From: Branchiostoma floridae
Lineage: Eukaryota > Chordata > Leptocardii > Amphioxiformes > Branchiostomatidae
NCBI RefSeq assembly: GCF_000003815.2
Contig: NC_049994.1
Span: 12,202,236 to 12,266,235 of the forward strand
Direction of reading: 5' to 3'
DNA length: 64,000 nt
Under the pieces are notes generated by a model. It ran no database searches and was not told where the DNA came from. It worked only from the letters and a program-made list of their open reading frames with translations. Of this stretch, positions 43,620 to 55,383 are shown piece after piece (position 1 is the stretch's first letter; each line of letters opens with the position of its first letter). A program made the translations under genes and the position numbers.

Positions 43620-45499
43620 TGGTCCTGCCTGCAATTTTATAACAATCAAATCAGTAAAACTTGATCTCTGTGTTGCTGCAGCAGAGTACGTCCCCATTCG
43701 ATGTGTATTGCTGTTGTATACCACATTTAGGATGTTTAGATATACCCCAAACCCAAATCGATACGGGACCCATATATGTACAACCTGTAGATTAGCAGGA
43801 CACTGAGAGAACCAAGTATAGGAACCCCGGTAGTGAATCGGATGGAGCCCATGGCCCAGGGGAAAAGATGCAGTAACGTTTAGCATGAGCTAGAATGTCT
43901 TTTGGTCCTGATTCTAGCATACCTACCTATGTGTCTAGACCACGTGCACTTCCTTCCCTTAGTTCTGACTTGCCAGACAGAATACATACAGCTACTACGT
44001 CTTTCAACCATGACATGCCGTTTGACCCTAGGTACAAAACACGAATTCAGATCAAAAAGCAATAAACAGTCAACATGCCATGGACACAATTAGGCCATAG
44101 TGTATACAATCTGGAACTGCTTTGCCTTCAACTCTTTAGCTAACAGTATTGCAACATTGCTTGAGATATCGGTTGAGAAACAAGGATGTCGATCTCTGAC
44201 TGTTTGTAACGAAGAGAGAGTCCGTAGTGTGTCAGAGAACATAGATTCTCCGGTCACCTCTTTAAGACTATTTGTACTCAATTGTCTGCTTTTCTGAGAA
44301 TATTTGAAAAGGGAATTAAACATGGAATGCCTGTTAAAAGATTATAACTGAGGAATACAGATGTGTTCCTGCGAAAAAAAAGTACAAAGCCCCAAACGTG
44401 ATCTTTTCTTTTTTCAAAGATAAAGCTGACTTTATAGAATACATTCCGTGCAACATGAATTACATGAAAAATCACTTTCACAAACGGTGTGTACAGTCTG
44501 AAAGTCTCACAAAGGGAACTGCAGGCAAACTGAGTCATGAAACGAACGTGAGAAGGTGACACTTAGAAATACGATTCATAAGGCAACGCCAGTAATCATA
44601 CTGCTCTACTCAAAGCAAGATTAAGAAATTAGAGCGTAAATATTTCTAATACATGATTCAAGAGGTAATGTTGTCCCCATAGGGATGGGATTTATATAGC
44701 TGAATAGGTGATCAGGGGGAGTGTGAGATCATTAGTGGATGCAGCGAGGCTACTTCAGAAAAGTGCACGTCACAAGGGACATGTAATGGACATTAGGAAT
44801 GGCCATTAAAGCGGTGTGGAGGCTGTAAGTGCATTCCGTCAAGCGACTGGCGTGAATATACATCAAATGTTGCAATAAAACTGTTGATTTCTTGCATGTT
44901 TTCTAAGATAATCTAGACTTCTAGGTTTCTAAGCGTGACAACAAAACCCTTCTAGTGTGTGTCTTTCTTTACCCCCTTCTCCTGCTTACATTGAAGGACC
45001 ACTCGCTTCTATCAAAACATAATTGACGGGTTATGATGGATTTCAGACCTAGTTAATGGATTACATAGAGTTGCTATGCTATGCTTAATGTGAATGTAAT
45101 TAGGGCCTGTGACACTTTGAACCCTCTTCTTAAATGGACCTAATAGCTGTAAGCATTAAAATGCACTTAACTGCAAAACCAATAATGTCGAAGTCCCACT
45201 CTCTCTCCCTGTGCGTGCTTGCGTGTGTGCACTTGCATGTGCATATTTGCATGTGTGTACTTTGAATGAATAAGAAAGCCAAATACAGATTAAGATATCA
45301 CATTTTGCAGTATTCTAATAGTCAATAGGTAAAACGCCATATCACGTACCTGCAAATGCGCTCCTTCTAATTGCTATAGGTCTTGTTTTCACGTGACGGC
45401 ATCGTTGTATCTGCTTTATTGAGATTTAAACTCTATACATGTATATGATCGAATCAATAAACATGCACATACAGGAGCACCTAACATCTCTTCGGCAAG

Positions 45500-45863
45500 A
45501 TGACAACCACCTGCGACGATGATCAGAAACTTCTCCAAGTAGTAGACTCGAGGCTTCTTAAAATCATCGAAGAAACGGCCGAGGAGCGCGCAAAAAAGAT
45601 AGTGGAGAAATGTCTCAAAGATCGCGATGCGAAGATAAAGGAACAGAGAAAAAAAGACATCAAGGTATGATACGAATTCCTTTTTATATTTTACATTTTA
45701 ATTCTAATTCTATCAATGTTATTCTTCTAAAAGCATTATCATTGCCTGTGGCTGTATCTTTCAATTTGTTCCCATGAAAACAGACGATGACAAAGGAATT
45801 CTGTACCACCACCACCGCCCATGGCATCAGCCGAGTGGCAGAAGCTGACACAGTTAGATCAAG
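45500..45863 (+). CDS. Copy A exons 1-2: cytoplasmic N-terminus with the HG gating motif
   Basis: ATG at 45500 starts MTTTCDDDQKLLQVVDSRLL and a long charged helix (EETAEERAKKIVEKCLKDRD), likely a coiled coil, ending exactly at the exon boundary (45664, phase 0). Exon 2 (45784-45863) gives TMTKEFCTTTTAHGISRVAE, the conserved His-Gly region just before TM1. The same start context is kept in copies B and C, which supports this Met. Confidence 0.85.
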
Positions 45864-48800
45864 GTATTCACTCATCCATTTATGTAAAGTACTCCGGTTC
45901 ATGTCTGTAGTCTAGCCGCTAAGAGAAACAAATGCTTGTCTAGCTACTACAACATTCGTCATTTTTCCTCCATGAAAAATAGAGTTTTTTATGGATGATG
46001 TATCGGGGTATATCTTAAGACCTGCTGGATGGATTGCGATGGTATTTGGAAGATGAGGTGATATCGATTTGGGGCCTCCTGGTCTTTAACCTTGGTACTG
46101 CAGCATCGTTTTTATCCATTCAGCCCTGGATGTGCTGTGATTCTTCATTTACAGTTCGGAAATTGGTATAAGGGTGAAGCTGCGTAAATTTGGGCCCCTA
46201 GCAGGTTGCTTTGGATCTCCAGGGTCGCTTCTTTTTTTTTTTTTAACGATACCGTTAAAACATTCGAATGAGATTTTTTAAAGCTCTGAGTATTTCATGG
46301 AGGTATGATGTCTGAGAACTCTTCTTTTATTTATTTTTCTCTCCAATCGGGACACAGGATCATTTGGACCGCCATACTCATCACCTGCGTCACGCTGTTC
46401 GTGTACCAGGCCGCCATCTTGATCAAAGCGTACTTTGAGTACCCGGTCAACGTCGACATCAAAGTTGTGGACAACAACAAGCTCACCTTTCCGTCCGTTA
46501 CTGTCTGCAACAACAACCGGTGAGTAGATTTGTGTTAAGTCTGTACAGGTACAAGTGATCACAACTGCATCCTCTGGCTATCGCAATCATTTTTTGGTTG
46601 TTGCCTCTAACCAATTCTCCCACTGACCAAAACATTCAGAAGGCTAACGTCACATTTCCAAACCTGGGCCCGGCCGGGATGTTTGCGGAAACGAAAAATA
46701 GAAATATATGTACAAATATGCGTAAATAATTCCTACGATCTTTACGTCTTGTGTAGTTCGAAGTCTTTTATATAATACTTTTCGTTCCCGAAAGCTACCC
46801 GGACGGGCTCTGGTTAGGAAATGTGACATAGGCCTAAAGTGGTCATCCATGTACGAGATCATTGTCTTCAAGTCCCATGAGTGATCACTAAGGACAGGTT
46901 TGACAGTACGTTTTGGGGTTATGTTGGTAAATATGGTGCCTTTTGAGTTTCTGAGATGTCAAGGCAAAATCTTTCGTGAACGTTTGATTTCAGATTGCGC
47001 AGATCCATGCTAAGAGGCACCCGACATGGCGCTTTGCTGGAGCTGGATGAGCGGACTGAACGTGACGTGCGGAACTACTTGTGGGGAAAAGAAGGCGACA
47101 AAAACGGCATCGTACCTGAAATAGCCGACCGTCCTTATGGTCAGGGAGTGGAGGTCGTCTATCTCCCCTATGATAGCACCGATGCTTCTACGGAATGCAG
47201 GTAGGTCCTATGTACTTAGGCAAACTGTAAACCTACTTAGCACCAGCAAGTACATGATATCAACATTTATCGGACCATGTATCTACCTACCATGTATCTA
47301 CTTATTGTTTATTTCATACATACTGACGCACAAAAAAGACAATCACCAAAGAATGTATTACACTAGCATGCAAGTTGCTATTTGACTCTCCTCTATGCGT
47401 TTTCTAAGATTTTAGACTTTGATAGTTGCAGCTAAACAAGAACATAACCACACACTTGCCTACAAAAACCACGGACAAGGTATGCAGAGTACAATTTTTC
47501 ATCGCCGTTTGCTATTGTTTGGAATTTACTCATTACATTTCAAAAGCATGTTCCAAATTTGTTCAACTTCTTTCATTCAAACATTCAACTTTTGACCTTG
47601 CTTGAATTAAAATATGGTTATCAATTTATAAAGGTCGGGATGTTGATATTGTATACATTTATAAAATTCGACGCAGCTACTCATCTTAGCCTCCATTCTT
47701 AATATAAAGTACCGGGAAACTACTACGTAAACAGCAAAATCACTTCTATTGAGGCGTTTTCCAAGACAGTAGAAAATAACGGGCATCCACATTTTCTTCA
47801 GACTCCATATCATTGTATAATTCTGTGAAATTTCTATGCTTGTTATGCTCTTCTCCATATTAGACGTCGGTCTCGACATTTGTGCACCTTGGCTCAGCTC
47901 TTGAGAGCGCCTGAAGATCACACACGGTCAGAATGGAGCTACTTCGACCAAGAGGGGTGGGCAGCTAAGCTCTTCCATCAGTGCAACGCGGACGGTACTT
48001 GTGACATGTGCTACAATGACAAGTATGAACTATCAATTGTTTCTCTTTCCTTCAATGGCTGTCATTAGATTAATATCAACATTACATTTTTATGTTATAT
48101 TTTTAGAATTCGTTTTAGGAGACTGGCAACAGTTTATGTAACTTCTGCCCAGTAGAAAAGTCACTTATAGTCTGGTTAGCACAAACTCAGTTTAAGATTT
48201 ATCTATGGATCCAGATTTCTAGAATTCCAATTAGTGTAGTGCAGCTAGAAGCACAATAAACTTAATCTTTTATGAACGACACCTTTTTAACAATGCCTTG
48301 ATTGATGTCTATTTTGCAGGATACTTCTGAGACGTGTAGACGACATCAACGCTAAAATCAACTCCACGCTCTGCTGCGAACCTGACAGTTACGTCACTCT
48401 AACCAATCAAACGTTTGAAACTCACACCGAGGCTTTGGAGTCAAGCGCATGCGCAAACTTAGTTGGCGCTGTGCAGGGCGAACCGTGCTCCGCTAGTCAG
48501 CTGATAACAGCCTACCAAGATGGCAGACGTTTTGACGGCTGGGGATGGATTCATGCAAGGCAAGGTGTTCAGATGATGTTAAAAGATAACTGTTCAAGCG
48601 ACACTAAAACAACATGCTACCGTGAAGTACTCCCAACAAATGAGACGCCCCAAAAAGCCGGTTTGTTTTGTTGCTCTCCTCAAATGTGCGTACAGTCAGA
48701 ATGCACGGCCAAAGTTCCCGGATGCAGCAATCCGCTTGGAATGGAGAGTGGTAAAATATACGACCATCAGATTTCAGCGTCTTCATTTCTCGAAGGTTAC

Positions 48801-51800
48801 CCAGCAGAGTACGGTCGATTGAATTCCAAGTACGCGTGGAATTTTGCTCCCTACTCTGATGAGAATCCGCGCTTTGCGGTAGATCTTGGCAGAACGGTCA
48901 TCCTCACGGGGTTGATAATACAAGGAAACGTTCAAACGTATGGTTTACAGTACGGTGTGACGTCAACTGATTGGTCAGACTATGTAGATGAGTATGGTGA
49001 AGTCGTCCTTTTCTGCGGTCACGTCAACGGCAATGGTTACAACTTCCAGCATCTGTCGCACCCTGTCTTAACCCGACACGTCGCCATTCTGCCTCGTTCC
49101 AACGGACAGAACGAATGGGGAAATAAAAACATGAGAGTTGAGTTTCTTGGATGTGAAGAGAATGACTGCATCTTTGGCATCTTTCTACATCCTGTATTAC
49201 CGATAATGAGCATGATAGATCCGAGCTCCATCAGCTGCAGCAGCAAAGACTGTGTGACAAACGTCACCACATATCGCGGAACCGTACGGTCTTCTGGTAA
49301 CGCAAACTGCCAGGACTGGACCTGTCCTAACCGGTACTTCGACTATTGCCTGGAGGAAAACTTCTGCCGGTTTGCACCGAATGGAGATCGCACAAACCTA
49401 GTCTGTCCTTCTGCCTCTGGTTCCCAAGAAGCGAACCTGACTTCTACTCCCTGTCAGTCCATCCCGAAATGTTCCATCAGCGAGAATGACGACGAACCAA
49501 TATTCCCCACAAGGCACAGGTTTTACCAGCAAACTTACGCCGCCCAGTACTGCGAAGAACGTGGGAAACAATTATGTTCCCTAGAGCAGCTGGTCTTGTT
49601 AAACACATTCAAAGATGTCAAGGCAACTGAATGGGGCTGGATCGGTGATAAGGACATGGAGGCTATATTTGAGGAAGACTGCACAAACTCAACTTCGGAA
49701 TTTTGTTTCAAAAACGTTTATCGATATCGAGTTGCACACGAAGGACGAAGTGTAGCTTACTGCTGTGACGACTCCCTGTTTAAACTCACGAAGAATAAGT
49801 ACCGTAACCACAGTAGTGCTGAGAAAGGCTGCCTTGACCAGGGAATGCAACTTTGTCTACCTTCACAGCTACTCGCCATCCATGGTGCTTCCATCAGGCG
49901 CGATAGTTACCCAGAGGACATTGCGTGGATCAACATGGCCGACAAAATTGCACTGCTTAACGAAACCTGCGGGTGCAATGTTGGCGAAGGATGCTTCGAT
50001 TATAGATTTCCTTTATACGAAATCAATCGCTCTGAAACGTACAAAGCATTATGTTGCGAGGAGAGTTTCTTCCTCAGTCAGGACACGTTTTCCGAGCAGT
50101 TGGAGGCCTGTGCAGTATGCAACAATACAGACAAGCAGACCTGTTCACGCCTACAACTCAATAACTTGTATACCGACGGCGTTAGAAACGAAGATTTCTC
50201 ATGGTTTTCCGAGCCACATGTTGTAGCTCGTCTTCGAGCTCAGTGCAACACATCGGATCCTAACTGTGACCACTATGTAACTTACAAAAATGTCATTGCA
50301 TCCAACGGCGCGGCCCTTCCTGTCTACTGTTGTAGACCAGAGTCAGACACAACGCTGTCAAATCAATCCATGGCACAGAGAGCTGATGTCACTAATCACT
50401 TTATGGGCTGTAACAACCCGCTGGGTATGGAGAGTGGCGTTATCTTACGAAATCAGATTCAAACGTCCTCAATCCTTGACCAGAAACATTCACCAAACCA
50501 CGCCCGGCTTAACAGCGTGTCCTCCTGGAAAATGGAGGGAAATGACACCATGCCGTGGATACAAGTGGACTTACTGAACTTACATATGTTGGCCGGGGTG
50601 ATCATACAAGGAGGCGGTAAGGATGGTGGCTATGTCTCATCCTTCTCATTATCCTTCAGCATCAACGGAGATCAGTGGCTGTCTTACACGGAAGACGAAA
50701 CGACACATGTGGCAACATTGTTCGTCGGAAACAAAGATGGCGACACCCCAAATCACGTATACCTTCCCCGCGCAGTCGCAGCTCGATACGTACGACTGCA
50801 CCCAAAGTCGTTGAAACGAACAGGAGGCGTACGCCTCGAACTAGTCGGATGTAGATCCTCCAGTTGCACGATTGCTAGTAAAGCAAATGAAAAAGGTGTT
50901 CAGTTTTATCATCATCATCAGGCGATGTGCGCGGAACCCGAGTGCATTGTGGGTCGTGGCCTGAACTACAGAGGCAAGCAGAACGTCACCAGAAGCGGTC
51001 GGCCATGTCAGAAGTGGAACTCGCATGACCCACAGGATCATTGCACCACACCCTCACTCTACCCGGATGCAGATCTATCTGAAAACTACTGCCGTAACAT
51101 ACCGGATCACCCGTCTAAAGCACCGTGGTGCTTCACAGGCGAGCAGGACTGGGAGTACTGTCATGTCGAACGTTGTGAAGTTGGCTGTGTCGACTTGAAG
51201 CTAAACTCTGTTGGTGGAGAGAACGACTGGGATGGATTCCTTCTCAGCTCAAACACAGATGATTACACAGACATCACAGACTTCTCAATGGCTACACGAG
51301 AAGAGATTGCTGAGATGGGTCACCAAAAGGAAGACCTCATCCTACAGTGTACCTTTGACAAAGAACGTTGCTCATTGGACGATTTTAAAGTGACGCAAAA
51401 CGCCAAATATGGCAACTGTTTTACCTTCAATCATGGCGAAGACGACAAAGTTCGAACCACGACCAAAGTGGGAGCGGAGTTCGGTCTAAAACTGACACTG
51501 TCAATCGAGTCTGACGAATACGTGGGGCTCTTTGGTCAGGATCCCGGAGCAAAGGTCACCATACACAGTGTCGGTTCGACGCCATTCCCTGAAGGCAACG
51601 CTCTCAATACCAAACCTGGAGAGAGCACATTCGTCGGCTTGAAACGCAGTTCTGTCAAACGACAGCCACATCCTTACGGAGACTGCACTTCATACCAGGA
51701 AAGAGACGAGTTGTACGGGGGAAGGTATACGTACGAAACGTGTCAACATTCATGTCTGCAGGCAGCCTTACTGGACAAGTGTGACTGTTCTGACGAACTG

Positions 51801-52298
51801 ATTGCCATCAATAGCACATTGTGTAGTGTACTGAACAAGACACAGGAGTGCTGTCGCCAAGAAGTCCGAAAACGCCACGAAGACGGCAACCTTCCTTGCA
51901 ACTGTCAGCAATCCTGCGAAGAAGATTCTTACGCTCTTTGGCTGTCATCTTCCTTGTGGCCATCAGACAGGTACGTCTGGTACGTCTTGGATAACATCCA
52001 CACCAGGAGCCGGGCTCGAAATCTGCCGCTCAGCCCAGATGAACTACGACAAAATCTCACGAGAGTCCACGTGTACTTCCGTGATTTGAATTATGAACTG
52101 ATCAATGAAAATCCGACTTACACTGAGGAAACTTTACTCAGCGGCCTCGGTGGATTGTTAGGACTGTATGTGGGTTTGTCTGTCATTACGGTCTTTGAGT
52201 TTATCAACTTGGTCGTTGATGTAGTGAAGGTTGCTTGCAACAAAGAAAGGAAAGAAAGGAGCAACATGGAACCCCCGGTCATAATGACAGGTAACTGA
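45500..52298 (+). CDS. DEG/ENaC/ASC channel with discoidin, kringle and Cys-rich modules, copy A (1583 aa)
   Basis: Six exons: 45500-45664, 45784-45863, 46358-46519, 46994-47200, 47864-48022, 48320-52298; phases 0, 2, 2, 2, 2 all match. The channel core is complete: gating His-Gly (TTTAHGISR, about 63-71), TM1 (83-105), FPSVTVCNNN (126-135), the C-terminal ASC half with GNCFTF, GLKLTL, GAKVTIH, PYGDC, CNCQQSCEEDSY, and TM2 with the GLS selectivity filter (1543-1545). Between the halves lie, in order: two Cys-rich modules (about 204-277, 302-376), F5/8C discoidin (393-539), kringle-like (564-642), three more Cys-rich modules (669-740, 762-837, 855-929), a second discoidin (955-1102) and a full kringle (1128-1210). 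Family members are sodium-permeable trimeric channels gated by ligands, acid or force; ligand capture by the extra domains is inferred. Typical members have 500-800 residues, so this is about twice as long. Confidence 0.92.
45967..46303. mobile_element. Insertion in copy A intron 2 with CCTCCATGAAA termini
   Basis: Begins CCTCCATGAAAAAT and ends ATTTCATGGAGG, short inverted ends. Copy A intron 2 is 494 bp and copy B intron 2 is 164 bp; the 337-bp element explains the difference. A related sequence is at about 41577-41800. Confidence 0.6.
46358..46519 (+). CDS. Copy A exon 3: TM1 and start of the ectodomain
   Basis: IIWTAILITCVTLFVYQAAI is TM1, followed by YFEYPVNVDI and LTFPSVTVCNNNR, the diagnostic FPxVTVCNxN motif after TM1 in DEG/ENaC channels. 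Exon ends CCG|GTGAGT. Confidence 0.92.
46649..46827. mobile_element. MITE in copy A intron 3
   Basis: Long imperfect inverted ends: GTCACATTTCC then AACC.GGGCCCGGCCGGG and AACGAAAA on the left, mirrored by TTTTCGTTCCCGAAAGCTAC, CCGGACGGGCTCTGGTT and GGAAATGTGAC on the right. A half copy lies at 27318-27385. It is absent at the matching place in copy B. Confidence 0.68.
46994..48022 (+). CDS. Copy A exons 4-5: ectodomain and first Cys-rich module
   Basis: Exon 4 (46994-47200) encodes RRSMLRGTRHGALLELDERT and a linker ending STECR. Exon 5 (47864-48022) encodes HLCTLAQLLRAPEDHTRSEW, SYFDQEGWAAKLFHQC and CDMCYNDK, most of the first Cys-rich module, which closes with TLCC at the start of exon 6. 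Confidence 0.85.
48320..52298 (+). CDS. Copy A exon 6: giant exon with most of the ectodomain, TM2 and C-tail
   Basis: A 3979-bp exon without introns codes for residues 258-1583. It holds four Cys-rich modules, two discoidins, two kringle-type domains and the ASC C-terminal half. The second kringle keeps six cysteines and motifs LNYRGKQNVT, RPCQKW, NYCRNI, APWCF and WEYC. The cytoplasmic tail is short (CNKERKERSNMEPPVIMTGN). Stop TGA at 52296-52298. Lack of introns in such a multidomain stretch contrasts with the six-exon 5' half and may reflect intron loss. Confidence 0.9.
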
Positions 52299-52878
52299 TG
52301 CGTACGAATGCGTACCATGACTAAGTGACTTAGGAACAACTAGCTGCAATCGGAAACACCACTAGCTTGCTGAAAGTAAGATAAAGTCTTAATTAAAGTA
52401 GGCATGCAACTGTGGATGATATCTCTGCTCGCAACGGCCTTATAAAAGCGCCAAGTAAGAATTCATGTCATCCGTTGTATTTGAAACAGTAACTTAACTG
52501 TGTGCACCATATGATAAAATGATGTAGGTTAGTGTGCTGAGCATAACAATGCACCGTGTGCTATTAAAGATATAGCTATAACAAATAAGCATCTTGGAAT
52601 GCCTTCTCACTGATTGTTTATCACATCTTTATAAACAAGAGAGTTCTGTATGCATTGATAGATTTGGAAAATTCCCATATGAAATCATTGTATTTGGTAG
52701 TTGAAATATTTTTAAACTATCGTTTAGCAAGTTTTCCATCATAATCATTTTGAAATGCTGTTAAAATATCAGAAGTAGTGAAGAAATTGATTTGCACTTT
52801 AAGCAATTAGTATTGAAAATGTAAATCTAAGTATGCAGATTACAGTATGCTTATTTTGTTGGGACAATGCTAAGGCCT

Positions 52879-53063
52879 CTCTTTCATTACGGTTTATAAT
52901 CAATTCGGTCTTTGATGAAGTACAGGTAGTTTACAACAAGGGAAGAAAAGATAAGAACAACCTGATAATGATCATGATGACTGGTAGCTGACGTACAGGA
53001 CGAATGCGTATCATGACTAAGTGAATTAGAAACAACTATCTGCCATCGCAGACTCCACTGTCA
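52879..53063 (+). pseudogene. Relic 1 of the DEG/ENaC 3' end
   Basis: CATTACGGTTTATAATCAAT onward matches the last codons and 3' UTR of copy A (through AAAGATAAGAACAAC, ATGACTGGTAGCTGAC and CATGACTAAGTGA), with indels that break the frame. The following 3' UTR-like sequence to about 53480 is also duplicated. Confidence 0.75.
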
Positions 53064-53512
53064 AGCCAGAAGTTAGGGTGATTGTTAACAAGAATAGACA
53101 TGCAACTTTGAGTGATATCTGTACTTATACCGGTCTCATAGAAGCACAAAGTACGAACTGATGTCACCCTTTGTGTTTACAACGAAAACTGTGTGTATTC
53201 TATGTAGTCGAAATGCTGAAAATAGTAATGCATTATATGTAATTAAAAATATAGCTATAAGATTTTGGAATACGTCAACACTGATTAATATTACACTTTG
53301 CTTAACATGAGAGTTCTGTATCTATTCATTTGATAGGTTTGGAATGGTTCTATATAGAATAACTGGCAAATTGGTGGTCAAACCCTCAATTTGGCAAGTT
53401 ACACATCTTCAATCATCAATGCTGTTACAGTAGTAATATCATCAAAATCCTGACAGAAATGTATTGCACTACAAGTAATTGGTATTGACAACATAGAGTC
53501 ATCTAATTAATG

Positions 53513-53680
53513 GTAAGCCCATTGGGATTGTATGTAGGTCTATCTGTCATTACGTTTGTTGAGTTTATCGTTGATGTAGCGAAGGTTTTCTGTTACAAAG
53601 GTAAAAAAGAAAAGAGCAACATGGAACCTCATGTTAATGTCATGCGGCTGACGGGACGAATGAGTACCATGAGCAAGTGA
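53513..53680 (+). pseudogene. Relic 2 of the DEG/ENaC 3' end
   Basis: Decayed TM2 and tail: GLYVGLSVITFVEF then VDVAKVF and KEKSNMEPHVNVM, followed by TGACGGGACGAATGAGTACC as after the real genes. It lacks the remainder of the gene. Confidence 0.78.
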
Positions 53681-53689
53681 ATCATCGTT

Positions 53690-55032
53690 ACTAAGTGTTG
53701 GAATTGATAACATAAATCCACCAATTAATAGTATGTCAAGACAGTCTATCAAATATTCAACAGCAGCCGCACTTCATAGATCAGATTTGAGATAATGAGA
53801 TTACATCGCAAAAAATAGGAAGATAGGTGCCTTCCACTAACAGCCCTACTCATGAATTATTTCAAAGCACATGCACTACAGAGAAATGTTGATAGGATCA
53901 ACTTATATCATTTCCCAGAACGATGATATGGATTTGATGATTTAATTGTTATATGTCTACCCTGAACTTGGTACTTAATTGGCTAAAAGCCTTTAGTGCT
54001 TACATAATTGATGAAGGAACACATGCTGAACTGTATCCAGCTATTTACCCCAGTACGTCCAAGTCTGCGGTCTTGTCCTGGGTACTACAACATCGTCTCC
54101 ATCTTATCTGCAATCTTAACCATACTTAGGATGAGCTTTAAGACCAGTTTCAGCCATATGCATAGTTGGTAAATGGGCGTCCTTACCTACACAGCTTTGA
54201 AACTTCCCTGGGGATCTTATACATCGTGATTTCATAAATCGGATTTTACAGCAGTTGTAGTTCATAGATCAGTAGGCGCTGTTACTGGGCGGTCAGCAGA
54301 TCTCTCCCTCGGACTATTGGGAAGCCTGTTTGTCGTTTTTCCAGTTTTACAGGTACGTAGCAATGTCGCCTATTTCTGTATGCCATACTAAAATGTTAGA
54401 TATCGAGCTATCAAAAGATGTCATTGATATATATTTTGGTTAGCAACTACCATTACCTGATAACTGTAGCACAATGTATGTTACATTTTCTCCGTTCTAC
54501 ATTTGTTAGCTATATTGTTCCTATCTAGATCTTCTTTCGGAAAGTCACCCGGAACGTTCAAGTTGATTACTTTGATAGCAACGTTGTTGCCGACGGCAGC
54601 TGATGTATCCGTGTCTGCATAGCCAGTATAAACGCCCTTCGATGCAACACACCAGCTCATCTTAAAGCTTTTAAAAATAGTACATTATGCTTGAGGTTAA
54701 CACCATGTACTCAGATGCAGTTTGATAATGTGCCCTTCTAAGTACGCCCAATTTGCGGGCTAAATGACTACACAAACAGACTGACCATGACACATACCTA
54801 AAATTGCACTTTAAAAATCTAAAGATATTTTGGCCCTCTAAAATGACGCCTAATAAATCTATACAGGTTAAAGGAGAGAATAACAGAGGAAATGATGTGT
54901 GCACTTGAGTTACAAGTAGTGACATCAATAAGAATGTCAGCACCTACCTGCTCCATGGTATGGAAACGCTCTGTGTGATTCAATCATAGAACATTTGCCA
55001 CATACAGCAGACCCTATCACCTGCATAGCAAG
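53690..55032 (+). other. Intergenic unit before copy B, duplicated before copy C
   Basis: From GATAACATAAATCCACCAA (about 53706) to GTACGTAGCAA (54363) this matches 62396-63060, and similarity continues weakly to the first coding exon. CCAGTTTTACAG|GTACGT at 54352/54353 is a candidate donor of a non-coding first exon; copy C has the same at 63049/63050. No coding exon seen. Confidence 0.6.
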
Positions 55033-55383
55033 ATGACAGCCACCAGCGACGAAGATCAGAAGCTGCTCCAAGCCATAGACTCGAAGCTCCAAAAAGTCAT
55101 CGAGGAAGCGGAGGAACGTGCGAGAAAGATAGTCGAGAAAGGTCTTAAGGATCGAGACGGAAAGATAACGGAACAGAGGAAAAAAGACATCAAGGTATGA
55201 CATGAATTCCTTTTTGAAATTCTACTTCCTGATGAATGTTATTCTTAAGCATTATCAACGCGTACGCCTGGCTCTATCTTTTATTTTGCTCCCATGATTA
55301 CAGACGATGACAAAGGAATTCTGTACGACCACCACCGCCCATGGCATCAGCCGAGTGGCAGAAGCTAACACAGTTAGATCAAG
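55033..55383 (+). CDS. Copy B exons 1-2: N-terminus with the HG motif
   Basis: MTATSDEDQKLLQAIDSKLQ and the charged helix are one codon shorter than in A. Exon 2 (55304-55383) is almost identical to that of A (CTTTTAHGISRVAEANTV). Confidence 0.85.

Larger units (their letters stand above)
40371..45499. other. Intergenic region before the DEG/ENaC array
   Basis: No protein-coding exon recognised. Two stretches have splice signals that would suit 5' UTR exons of DEG/ENaC copy A: one ending CTCAAG|GTAAGA at 41537, about 70 bp after a TATA-like ACATAAATTA at 41465-41474, and one at 43364-43451 (TTTTTGCAG before, GGAG|GTACGT after). A dispersed repeat near 41577-41800 shares TACCTCCATGAAAAATGGAGG-like sequence with the element at 45967. 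Other repeats are listed separately. Confidence 0.45.

Noticed and set aside
54671-55203. Minus-strand open frames opposite copy B exon 1
   Set aside because: They are shadows of the plus-strand channel exon and its flank, without recognisable domains.
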